A stretch of 64,000 nucleotides of DNA, from NCBI GenBank assembly GCA_021442155.1, contig CM038232.1, positions 65,949,555 through 66,013,554 on the forward strand, in the 5' to 3' direction. The position numbers were made by a program, and so were the translations under genes. Origin of the DNA: Cymbidium sinense. Lineage: Eukaryota > Streptophyta > Magnoliopsida > Asparagales > Orchidaceae. This document shows, piece by piece, positions 22,785-33,790 of the stretch (position 1 is its first letter; every line of letters starts with the position of its first letter). Under the pieces are notes generated by a model. That model ran no database searches and had not been told where the DNA came from. It saw only the letters and a program-made list of their open reading frames with translations.

Positions 22785-25700
22785 ATAGAAAAGGAGAATG
22801 GAATTAAGTAAGTGTTGGGTTCATTTTAATGGAATAGAAAAGGAGAATGCAAAAGTTATTTAATGGATTCATTTTATTTTATGCAATTTATGTATGTTAG
22901 TATAGGTAACCCTTCTTAGGTGATAGCATAGGGATGAATAGGATATGGAATTAAGTAAGTATTGGGTTCTTTTCAAATGAACCTTATATCTTACCAACTC
23001 CTATTCAAAATTATACCAACATAAGAAAGAAAAGAAACTTATGCTAAGCATACCTTTATAATCTATCACATGCAAACTCGTAATTAAAATATAAGTAGCA
23101 TACTTTTAGATTTGGTATTTGATTTTTGTAATTTGAAAATAATTTGGATTTAGTAGTGATAATAGCTACTCATATTTCTGGTTTAGCCAACACATACAAA
23201 TTTGACATAAAGTAATCAATTTCATTTAAAATTAAAATTTGAAAAAAATGAATGCATGAAATCACATGACATACAAGTTTAACATATTTGGGAAAGATTC
23301 AAAGTAATGAAAGCATGTAAACAAGTTCACTTCACTTAAATCTTAAAGACATTCTTATGGAATAAGAAAGTTTAAAATAAATTAAAGTGAATACAAAGTG
23401 ATTTTTGTTTAGTTTGAAGTTTGATTTAATTTTGAAAAGGTGAGATAAGTTTGTTGTTCCTAATCCATTCCCACATGTGTGTGATATTTTGGTTTAATTT
23501 TTAGATAATTAGACCCATTGTTATGCATTGATTAGGTTAAGGTATGAATTAAGTAACTTAATTAACCCTTACTTACACCACCTTAGAAGAATTAGCCAAA
23601 TAATTATGAGCCAATGAGATGACATAAAACCCACAAGGAATTTAAATTTACAATGCACCTAATAAGAAAGAGGCCTAATGCAATTTGGCTCACAATTAAA
23701 AGTTAATTAAGCTAAGGGGTTTAGCTTAAGTAATTTCAAAACACCCTTTCATACTTATGAATTAGGTTTTGATTTCTATAACTGAACTTAGGCTATTAAA
23801 CAACTAAGCATCTACCCAAAATAGATTAATTAAGTTCTTAAACTTTCTAAAATTTTAGAAATTAATTAATAGAATAATTAATGAATTAACCCTTAATTAA
23901 GAGAAGATTAAGGAGAGAAGAGGGGGTTTACGGAATAGCTTACGGGAAATGCCCTAAAATTATTCCATAAACCTCCTATTTACTGGATCTAACCTTAATC
24001 AACCCTAATCATAGGTTAAAATAACTAATCATACACTAATTATGCTTAATTACATAAGAAGGGTAATTAGAAAATTCATATGCAATATTCTATTCAAGCT
24101 TTCAATAAATTTCAAGAAAATTAGGGGAGGCAGAGGTCATCCACTAAAACATATCTAAGAAATTTAGGATTAATCATAGGCCTAATTAAAAAGTAATTAG
24201 GAAAAAAAACTTTCCAATAAAACTCAAATTCAGAGAAAAGCATAATTCAAAACCCATTAAAATTAATTTTAAAATATTTTAGGATTAATTATCTTCCCAT
24301 AGGATTTTATTCCACATTTTTCTGAATTTTCTAGAGGGAGTTATGAATTTTAGAAAATCCTTGAATTAAAAGAAATTAATTAAGGCATTTTAATTAACTC
24401 TAACTAATCCCTGGCTCACGGCGCGATGCGTGGTGGCGACGGTCAACGCGCTTTACATGCATCGCGCCATGAGGTATTACTTAAACATCAAATCCTAGAT
24501 GGCGGCTGGCGGCGCACGCGGTTTGATCCCTGACATCCGATCAAAGATTGGACGGCCAGGGATCTCCCCGCGATTTTAAAATGGCTAAGAAATTTCTAAA
24601 CGTGGGGAATTATCTTAGCCATCCATCTAAAATGCGTGGATGAACGGCTGCGATCCAAGTTCTTCCCTTTGATCAATAGAGTTTAACTAATTTGTTTAAT
24701 GGGTTTAATTAATTTGATTAAAAAGTTTAATTAATTTGATTAATAAGTTTAATTAATTTATTTGTTGAGTTTAATTAATTTGTTTATAGAATTTAATTGA
24801 TTTGATTAAAGAGTTTAGTTAACTTGACTAAAGAGTTTAATTAATTTGTTTATAGAGTTTAATTAATTTGACCGAAGATTTTAATTAGGTTTGGTTATGG
24901 TAGACTTATCTAAGTTTAATAATAAGTTGATCATAATTTTTTAACAATTTAATTAGAGTTTGATTAGTTGTTGGAGCTTTTAATTTGGTTGTATGTATTC
25001 AGATTAATGTTGTAATTAATTATTTGATGATTTAGGTTCATTCAGTCAAAGTTAAATGTGAAATTTAATTAATGTTTAGTTGAACTTCATTAGTTAATTT
25101 AATTAAGTTCAAGTTTATGTTGGGTTAAAGTTTAGTTTAGTACAAACTGAAGATTATGTGATATTTGTTTGTATTTGTTTGATTTAATTAACGTAATTTT
25201 TTTTGTTTATCAAGCCTCAGAGGATTACATTATTTTTTTAAGATTCTTTGATGTTAATTAAAGTGAGTTAACCTATTTTAATAATTTCTATGATTTTCTA
25301 GTCTTTTAAATTAATTATTTCATGAAATTAGACATTTAAACATTTAAATTTGATAACTTTTAATCTATTCATCATTTTGGCTTGAATTTTTATGGTAGTT
25401 GTGTTTTGACCTTAATTTCATTGTCTAAAAATTTTAGATCAATTTGATCAGTATTTCGGGATGAATTAAAGAAATTATATTTTTACTAAAACCTAAATTA
25501 AGCCTAAAATACCCAATAAAAATTAATACTTTTAGGTTTATTAGATTCTTCTCGGAAAGACGAATCCAACGAGCTTGCATTTGTATGTTTTTGATAAGTA
25601 TTTTATTTTATTTTTTATGAAAATTTAAATTTTTGGGTACTTTTAAGCAATTTTTAAATCCAAAAAATCTCCTATTTTTCTATTTAACCGAGTCAGCAAT

Positions 25701-27779
25701 GATTGGGCCACAATTTATGCATGTCGCAACCTAATTGGGCCACGCAGGCGCCGACTCATCATTTGGGCGGGAAAATGGGTTCTGATCGAACATATCTGGA
25801 CCGTCCGATTACAGATCTGTCAATCCAGATTGAACCCACCGTCCAAAATTGTTCCGGATGACTTATAATCACAGTCATCCATTCCTATTAAGAGGGAATT
25901 AGGCGGTCCATTTCTTCCTCCAGTAGAACGAGCCCAATGATTTCGGAGATCCATACGACCCCAATTCTCCGGCGATCTCGCGGCAAATTGTGCCATTTTG
26001 CACTGTGGGGTTAAGAGAAGATAAATGCATGGAAAATCTAATGGATTTTTTTCTAGAATCATATGAATATTTGCAAAAAGAAAGAACCTATTAATTTTCT
26101 AAAATTTTGAAGAAATTACCTTGTCCGAGCCGATGTCCAATGGATTTTTCAATCTGAATATTCTCCTAAGCACGAGGCAACTTCGAAATGAATATGCCCA
26201 CTCGCCTCCTCACTAATCTCCTTCTTTTCCAATGGCCATCGCCTCCTCACTGAAATTTGGCCATAATTCATTATTTTATGGGTGAAAAGGGGAGAGATTG
26301 GTATGATTTTGATCAGAGAAGCTCCAGGAGTTATCCAAAATGAACCAAGAGGAAAAATGGGCTCTTTATCCTCCTTTTTTTAATTGTGGCTGAAAATCAC
26401 CATTAATGGTGATTGGGGAGGAGGCCTGGAGAAGTCAAATTTGATGGTTTAGTTATTGTAGAGCAAGCTAGATGTCAGCCAAGTGGAGATATGGCTTGTA
26501 TTTAAGTGGATCTTAGATTTTGGCATCTTGACATTGATTTTACTCTCTCCCATGGCCTCCATTGTTGACTTGAAGATCCACTCTACATGGGCTAAAGTGT
26601 TAGCCTCCATGTGATAGGTTTTGGGTGTGGCTTGAGTCCATTTAGGTTGGATTGAATTGGTTTGAACCTATCTTGACCCATTTGACTCAAGTGAGTCAAG
26701 TTATGTACAATGCATCAATTTAGCTTAATTGGGTTTAGATTGGGCATTTGGAATTATTTAGAGCAATTTTTTTGATTGATTTGGAGTTGATTTTCTTTTT
26801 ACTTGAATCCATTTTGACCCAAATTGAGTTGAATGAGCCGGATTGAGTTTGTTCAAATCAAATGATTAATTTGACTTGAATTGAAGTGTGTTTAAGATTT
26901 AATTACACCTGATTAAGTATTTGAAGATATTTGAAGCAATTGATTTTGATTAATTTAGACTTAATTTTGATTTAGGCCCATTTTAGCCTAAATTGGGCTT
27001 AATGAGTCAAATCGACTTAGGTGGCCAATTCGACCAAATCAAGCTTAAGGAAGAGTCAAATTGGGTTCAAATATGATTTTAAAACATTTTAAAATGTTTA
27101 ATTTGAATTAATTTTAACTTATTTTTAGTCTAGGTTCAATAGGGTCCATTTGGGTTAGCTTAGACTAAATGACCGATTAGGCTAATTGAGTGATCATTGG
27201 CTTCAGACATATTTATTTTCATACTCTATCATGTTAATTTAATGCATTTGAGTATTTATAATTAATTAGATTGACCAAATTTTGATTAGTTTGACTCCTG
27301 ATTTGGTGGGGCCCACATGAGTCAACTTTAGGTCAGACGACCTAGTTGACCACTTTGAACCCCATTAGGATTTATTTTTGGGTTCATTTATATTTATGCA
27401 TTGATTTTGTGTTTTTGGTATGGTTTGATTTGATTTAATTTTGATTTTACAAAATTTTCTTGAATTTAGATGACTTTGAGCCCAGATGGGTTAATTGAGC
27501 TAATCAAACTCAATTACCTTAATCTAAGTTCAGTTGAATTCATATTTTATTTTAATTTTATTTTTATTTCTTCTTTAGTTGAGATCGTGCACTTAGCCAC
27601 TAATTGTAGTATCTTAAGTGCCTAATTAAGAAGCTCTTAATCTAAGGTTGGAGATCTTAATTCACTGAGATTGTGGTTATTGTTAACCTCACTTGACAGA
27701 ACTTTAGTACCTAGATTAAATCCTAGGTCTAAGCGGAGTGTTGTCAATCTCACTAAAAGTGAGGCCAATAATTACTAAC
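22785..27779 (+). mobile_element. Non-coding repeat element X3
   Basis: A long stretch with no ORF of interest that shares two blocks with other parts of the window. Its first part (22830-23925) is closely similar to 60008-61075 of X2. Its last part (about 26600-27779) resembles the ends of X1 and X2, rich in GGTCAA/TTGACC words and ending in GAGGCCAATA, the counterpart of GAGGTCAACA in X1 and X2. The right end coincides with the inner edge of the right inverted-repeat arm. It behaves like a long LTR or other non-coding retroelement part. The left edge is uncertain. Confidence 0.5.
24679..24876. repeat. 22-bp tandem repeat array, about 9 copies
   Basis: Nine head-to-tail units of a 22-base consensus beginning GAGTTTAATTAATTTG with a variable last six bases (TTTATA, ATTAAA, TTTAAT and others). 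A degenerate tenth unit follows. The array sits inside X3. Confidence 0.85.
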
Positions 27780-28415
27780 CATAAAAATAGTAGGCATGGT
27801 TATCTAATATATTTTTAAAAATTAATAGCTTTGAGAAGCCACTAATGAATCCTCGACAAGTGGCTTATCGTTAAATAAATATTTCCTACATAGTTCACAC
27901 TCGAGAGCATTGCTTCCCAATTTTCTATAATATTTTTTCTATTAAAAATATATTTAATTAACTAAATCTCATTTTCTTCTTATTAAAAAGAACTGACTTT
28001 TTCATTAACTCTCTTGATATATTTAATTATGCTTTCTACCTTTTTTCTTTTATTCTCACTTGATATCCTCCATTGATAACTTCTGCATTGCTTCTTTAAC
28101 TCTCTTGTTACTATTGATAGGTTCTTCTCTAGATTTATACTTTGAGATATAATTTGGTCCCATGATTTAAGATGACCTCATATTTATCAAAGAAAACACA
28201 AACGAAATATTGCCTGTTGGTTGTCAGATTCAAAGCCCTTTAAATTGTCTTCCTCTCATTCACCTTCATCTTTTTCTTTTGTGATATTCTCACATCATAA
28301 TTCCTCATTCCATTCTTTATTTTTATTCCTTCAATTGTGGTGGTATTTTTTTCTTAAAAGTATTTTCTACTTGTATTTTTTTGTTCCTCTAAGAGAATTC
28401 TTCAAAGTGAGAAAA

Positions 28416-28420
28416 AAAAC
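28416..28420. repeat. Left 5-bp target duplication (AAAAC) of mini-copia element
   Basis: AAAAC directly precedes the left LTR and matches 30604-30608 directly after the right LTR. When the element and one copy are removed, the inverted-repeat arm sequence becomes continuous. Confidence 0.7.
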
Positions 28421-28763
28421 TATTTGATAAATTAAACCAAAATTATTATTAAGAAGTCTAGAATATTCTATGTTATAAATCTCTAGAGAAAATATAAGAA
28501 TGTATTTATTTAAGTGACTTTTTGTATTTCACATCTACTACAATCTTGAAATCTTTATTTAAGAATTTTTGTAGAATTCTCTAGATTATGCTAGTATATG
28601 AAAGGTTTCTAGAATGGTGTTTGTACAAGTTTAAATATGCATTTGGTCTTGTCAGTTTAATATAAGAAAGAAAAGTAAAGTTTTAATACAAGTTTCTCTT
28701 CCTTTATCTTCCATAACAATTTTCTCATTCCTCTTTTATTCTTCACAAATAATATTTATATCA
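28421..28763 (+). repeat. Left LTR of mini-copia
   Basis: 343 bp. It starts TATTTGATAAATTAA (expected TG at the start) and ends ATATCA. It aligns along its whole length with 30257-30603. Confidence 0.82.
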
Positions 28764-28767
28764 AATT

Positions 28768-28779
28768 TTGCATCAGAGA
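28768..28779 (+). promoter_or_regulatory. Primer binding site of mini-copia
   Basis: TTGCATCAGAGA lies five bases after the left LTR and resembles TGGTATCAGAGC, the initiator methionine tRNA complement used by plant copia elements, with one base lost. The copy at 50.9 kb reads TTGTATCAGAGA. Confidence 0.65.
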
Positions 28780-28794
28780 TAGGTTTGTTAAAAG

Positions 28795-30235
28795 ATGGCA
28801 AGTGGTATGAATTTATAAGTGCCTCATCTTACGAAGGAGAATTCTGAGAATTGGAGTCTTCAAATGAAGGCATTGTTTGGTTCCCAAGACATTTGGGAGA
28901 TAGTTGAAAGAGGTTATGTCGAGCCTCAAGATGAAACAACATTATCAACAACCCAAAGACATTTATTGAACGAAAGTAGAAAGAAGGATTAGAAAGCACT
29001 CTTCTTCATCTATCAAGCCTTAGATGATGCAAGTTTTGAGAAAGTGGCTTGTGCATCTATTTCTAAGTAAGCATAGGAGATACTTCAAGTTGCATATAAA
29101 GGCATAGACAGAAGTGTAGAAGGTTCGACTTTAAACTCTTTGAGCTGAGTTTGAGGCACTCCAAATGAAGGAAGCAGAAAATGTGGAAGATTATTTCATA
29201 AGAGTTTTGATTGTTGTTAATCAACCACGAAGGTATGGAGAAAATCTAGAAGATATTCGAGTGATATAAAAAAAATTCTATGTTCACAGTATGATAAATT
29301 TGAGCATATTGTAGTAGCTATTGACAAAGCTAAAGGCTTAGAATCTATGAATGTTAATGAATTTATGGGATCTTTAATGGCTTATGAACAAAGAAAATTT
29401 TTTTAAAAAAAGTACGATGCTATCAAGCAAGCTCACCAAGTTCATCTCACATTAAAAAGTGAAAATAATGATTCTAAAATTGAAGATAACTCAAGTGCTC
29501 GTGACATTTATGAGCAATATCGTGGTTTAGTTGTGGTTGTGGTCATAGTTGTGGAAGAGTCTGAGGACATGGACAATATCAAAAAAATAATGAAGAAAGT
29601 AAAAAACTTAAGAGATGAAGATTGAAAAAAAGAACCAAAATATTGAAGGTACAAAAAAGCTCATGTTCATTGTTATATTTGCAAAAAAAAAAAAAAAAAA
29701 GATCATTTCACTTTCAAATGTTATCATAATCAATAGAAAGTTAACTTGGCCATGAAAAATGAAGAAGATCTACACTTATTGTAAGCATTGAAAGGAAGAA
29801 GAAGGTGAGGAAAATGACTGGTATTTAGATACTCGAGCAAGTAATCATATGTGCAGCAATAAATCATGTTTGTAGAAATGAAGATAATGGAGAGTCAAAT
29901 TTATTTCGGTGATTCTTCAAAAATTCCAGTGAAAGTAAAAGGTAAAATCCTTACTCTTCTTAAAGATGGAAGTCATCAATTTATTTTTGATGTTTATTAT
30001 GTATTGAATATGAAGAGTAATATTCTAAGCTTGGGGTAACTATTTGAAAAAGGATTTGACATTCATATGAAAGATAAAAGCTCATTATTAAAAATAATTT
30101 GAATTAGTTAATTGTCCAACTGGAGATGACAATTAATAAAATGTTTATTCTTAATGTAAGAATGGTGTAATGAAATGCTTAAAGGCATGCATGAAAGATC
30201 CATCATGGCTTTGGCATATGAGGCTCAAGCATTTA
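28795..30235 (+). pseudogene. Copia gag with protease and pre-integrase remnants (broken)
   Basis: Gag builds the particle. From the ATG at 28795 the order is N-W-S-L-Q-M-K-A-L-F-G-S-Q-D-(I)-W-E-I-V (28850-28905, the DUF4219/UBN2 entry motif), A-L-F-F-I-Y-Q-A-L-D near 29000-29030, and L-E-S-M-N-V-N-E-F-M-G-S-L near 29340-29375. A degraded zinc knuckle follows near 29660-29720 (H-C-Y-I-C-K-K then H-F-T-F-K-C-Y-H). The protease-like D-T-R-A-S-N-H-M-C region near 29825-29855 has Thr-Arg where Ser-Gly is usual. Last is W-L-W-H-M-R-L-K-H-L-N-F-G near 30205-30240, the gag-pre-integrase start. Many stops are present. Confidence 0.75.
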
Positions 30236-30246
30236 AACTTTGGTTT

Positions 30247-30256
30247 AAGGGGGAAG
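30247..30256 (+). promoter_or_regulatory. Polypurine tract of mini-copia
   Basis: AAGGGGGAAG lies immediately before the right LTR, the expected site of second-strand priming. It follows directly on the pre-integrase motif, marking the internal deletion join. Confidence 0.7.
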
Positions 30257-30603
30257 TGTTTAATAAATTAAGCTAAAATTATTATTAAGAAGTCTACAAT
30301 ATTCTATGTTAGAAATATCTAGAAAAAAAAATTATAATAATGTATTTATTTTAGTATATTTTTGTATTATGCATCTACTTGAATCTAGAAATCTATGTTT
30401 AATAATTATTGTAGAATTCTCTAAATTATGCTAGTGTATGAAAGGTTTCTAGAATGATCTTTGTACGAGTATTAATAGGCCCTTGGTCTTATCATTTTGA
30501 CGTAAGGAATAAAAGTTAAATTCAAATACAAGTGCCTCTTCCTTTGTCTTCCACTACAATTTTCTCATTCCCCTTTTATTCTCCACAAATAATATTTCTA
30601 TCA
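30257..30603 (+). repeat. Right LTR of mini-copia
   Basis: 347 bp. It starts TGTTTAATAAATTAA, ends CTATCA, and is followed by AAAAC. It differs from the left LTR at many scattered positions, so the insertion is not recent. Confidence 0.83.
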
Positions 30604-32479
30604 AAAACTTCATTCTTGATTAATTTGAGATTTAAATTCAATTTCTAATCATCTACTTTACATCGATTATTAAAACCATATTAACATTGAATGTGAAGTT
30701 TTCCGAGGCTCTTAAAATCCAGAATTCTTCAGACTAAATTCATTGAAAAAGTTTGCATTCATGTACTGAATTAGATGCTCATCATCAGCATCCAAAAATT
30801 AGGTATTTATAACTTCTGTTTGAGATGATTTTTCATCCTTTAAATATACAATGGTTTCAAGCAAGGAATCAAAGGGCCAAAGCAAAGTTTGTTTTTAAAT
30901 CTCAAAACAATTAAAAATGAAGTTTTGCATTCCTTTGAAGAGTCCTTTCCAGGTGAAGAATACTTTCACAAGAACAAATGAAGCATGCAGAAAGAACCTT
31001 AAAAAACTTACATCGTACTAAGGGAATAAAAACCGGAAACACGCGCAGTTATGGGTTGTTGTAATCCTTAGCCTCCCATTCTTAGGGCCTTTAATGAACT
31101 TTTTATGATTTTATTTATAATTGTTTATTAAATATTCATTAAGGACATGAATATATTAGAAATCATAAAAAAATTACATTATCTACTTAATTAATTGTAA
31201 TGCTATCACAATCTTATTTTTATATAGGCAAAATAAGTGAACAATAAGAATAAATAAAGAAAAATATCCTAAATAATAATGTCATATTACAATAATGACT
31301 TAAGAGATTCCTCCTATAAATATTTAATATATATGACAATATTAATATGCTGATATAATAATTCTAATGATTTTAGGAACTTCCCATAAACTAATGAATT
31401 GTATATTATAAAAAAAACTGATTAAATATGAAGGAAATCATTCGGGAATTTAAAAAAATTGCCAATGATTCTAGTGCTAGTACAAATATGATTATATATA
31501 AGCTAAATAATTAAATAATTATAGAAAATATAATAAAAGAGTTTACTATTAATAATAAAATCATATTATAGAATTAATTATTTTGGATTCATAATATAAA
31601 TGTTTAACACAAGATAACATGTATAAGACAATATAATAACTCTAACAAAAAAGTGCAATGTTGAATGATATTTTTGAGGGATCAAAAGTTGTCAATAAAA
31701 TTGCATATTATTATATAGTATGAATATTAAAAACTATCAACACATATTTAAGCACTAATACTTGGTATCAAATTGAATAAGTGCTTTATATATTATATTA
31801 TAATGGTCTTTAACATGTGTCAATTTTTTAATTATAATTTTAAACTCTTAAATTTTCTATAAAATGGCACTAATAGACTAATTAATTTATTGTTTATGTA
31901 TTATATTAATCTTAAAATGCACTTTAATTTTAAAATCATTTTTAATAAATTTTGATTATACCATTTTATTGGGAGGTCATTTTTATTACTTGTAAATAAA
32001 ATAACTCTATATATTATATCATCTTCTAAATATTATCTCATTAAATTAAACTTATCCTTATAGTTTGTAATCCCAATACTACTTAGAAACACAAAATCTT
32101 ATTGATAAATATTTATCCTCTTTAGAATATCATTAAACTATTTTTTTAGTGAATTTTTAGCAAACAAGTTAGTTTTTATTTTTTATTTTATTAAAGTGAC
32201 TTATGTTAATGCACATACAACTTTAATACCAATGCGAGAAGTAACCAAATTGAAGGTTATACAGAAAGTCTTTAAAAGTTTATCAATAATCAAAATAAAT
32301 GCAACCGTTGTAGGTAAATACTTTCCTAATATATATATAGATTTCAAAAGAATAAAATTAAAAGGAAAAATGATTAGGTTAAGGTATAATAATCATCCAA
32401 TTCCTATCAAAATGAATTTGGAAGATTAATTCAATATTTTTTTGTATCATGAGTTGTTGGCTTCATCTTCGAAATGAGA

Positions 32480-33790
32480 TGAACTCAACTTAAATAAATT
32501 TATTTTTTTATTAAGTCCATTATTAGACTAAGGAGAATTAATATGGCTAATACAACTAAAATTTCTCAAGCTTGTCAAAATGCCCTCCATAATAAAAAAA
32601 AATGTTCCAAAATCAAATAGATCATATAAATAGTGTTTTCTTGAGCCTAATATGACCCTAAACTATTTTAAAGTTTTTAAACTAGGCTTAAGCCCAATTT
32701 AGTCTAAATTGTAAATTAAACTTCAAAATATATTTCTAAATGAATTAAGATTATTTCTCAAATCATTGGGAGCTATTTGACCACAAGTTGACTAGAGTTG
32801 ACATGTCAAATCTATTTGAGTTAGTGGGCCCTATGCAAATAAAATAATTGAATATCTTTGAGATTTGATTTCTAGTAAATTCAATCAGCATGAAGGGAAC
32901 CAAGAATCATATTTGGGAATCAAACACTTAAATTCATTAAATCAAATTCAAATCGAATCATATTCAAATTAACTCAAATGGTTCATTGACCTAATATTAA
33001 GCTATTGGACTATATATTAGGTCAAGTATATATTAATTGAGATAAAGCTTGGCTAGCTCTTTTCCATGGATTTAAATGAGCTCCCAAAATTCAACTTCAA
33101 GTTTAATTAAACTTAAACAAATTTAAATTGCCTATTAAACTAACAAGAACTCATTATTTAAATAAAATTTAAGCAGACAACCAAAATGGATTGATCATTG
33201 TCGATATTGATTACTTATCTTTCAATAGAGTTGGAGATGAGTATTTAAATGAGAATTAAACTTAGTTTCAAAATAATTCAGTCTCATTAATTGCTTAATG
33301 ACCCTATAGTTAATTATTAAAGTCAAATGGCATCAAATTGTACTTAACTAAAAGGCAACTCAAATTGAAAATAATTAAGTATCAGTTGAAGGATTAGGCC
33401 TACCTTTAAATAATCAAAATTCAAAATTTACAAGGTTCAATCCAACCAAAACAATCATTGACATAGTAATGACTCATTTAGGCTATACAAGATAATAGTC
33501 CAATTAGATTTGATTTGATGGTGGTTCAGTTTAGCTAAATATATTTTGTAGCCATATAGTTAAAATTGAATATTTCCTTATTTAAATTTTATTAATCTAA
33601 CTAATCAAAATAACCCATTAGAAGTGATTTGAGGCAAAAATAATCAAACATATCAATAAAACATAATCAAACAAAATAACCCGGCTCAATTTAAGCTAAC
33701 CTAAATCCATTTAAGGCTAAACCCGAGAACCCCAAGAAAAGGCCAATAAGCTAATCTTACAAAATAGCCATCAAAACACCCCGTCAGCTT
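32480..33790 (-). repeat. Possible inverted fragment of the X family
   Basis: Read on the minus strand this stretch has the same word composition as X3, with GGTCAA/TTGACC and GGGCCCAC near 32760-32860 resembling 27290-27350, plus a TTGGTTGGATTGAACC string. The similarity is patchy by eye. No coding region is seen. Confidence 0.35.

Larger units (their letters stand above)
28421..30603 (+). mobile_element. Ty1/copia deletion derivative with two LTRs (2.18 kb)
   Basis: Two LTRs (343 and 347 bp) flank an internal region of about 1.49 kb with a PBS resembling the initiator-Met tRNA site, a gag gene, a protease remnant, the very start of the pre-integrase domain, and then the PPT. Integrase, RT and RNase H are missing. 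TG...CA ends (TA at the left LTR by mutation) and an AAAAC target duplication show it inserted as a unit into the right inverted-repeat arm. It could only have moved with enzymes supplied by an intact relative. A minus-strand fragment of the same family is at 49926-51005. Confidence 0.82.
27780..32370 (-). repeat. Right arm of giant inverted repeat, split by a copia element
   Basis: Inverted partner of 17336-20640. The inner edge (ATTACTAACC at 27780) pairs with GGATAGTAA near 20626-20634. The outer edge (TATATAGATTTCA near 32330-32345) pairs with TGAAATCTATATA near 17340. The arm is about 2.4 kb once the 2.19 kb copia insertion is removed. Match quality by eye is moderate to high and even along the arm, so the two arms are of the same age and predate the copia insertion. 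Confidence 0.78.

Noticed and set aside
25820..26062. 80-codon minus-strand ORF in X3
   Set aside because: No homologous frame in X2 and no recognisable domain; chance ORF in a GC-richer patch.
28221..28427. 68-codon Ser/Phe-rich plus-strand ORF
   Set aside because: Lies in the right inverted-repeat arm; the matching left arm does not keep the frame open.
32196..32429. 77-codon plus-strand ORF at the outer edge of the right arm
   Set aside because: The left-arm counterpart is full of stops, and no known motif is present.
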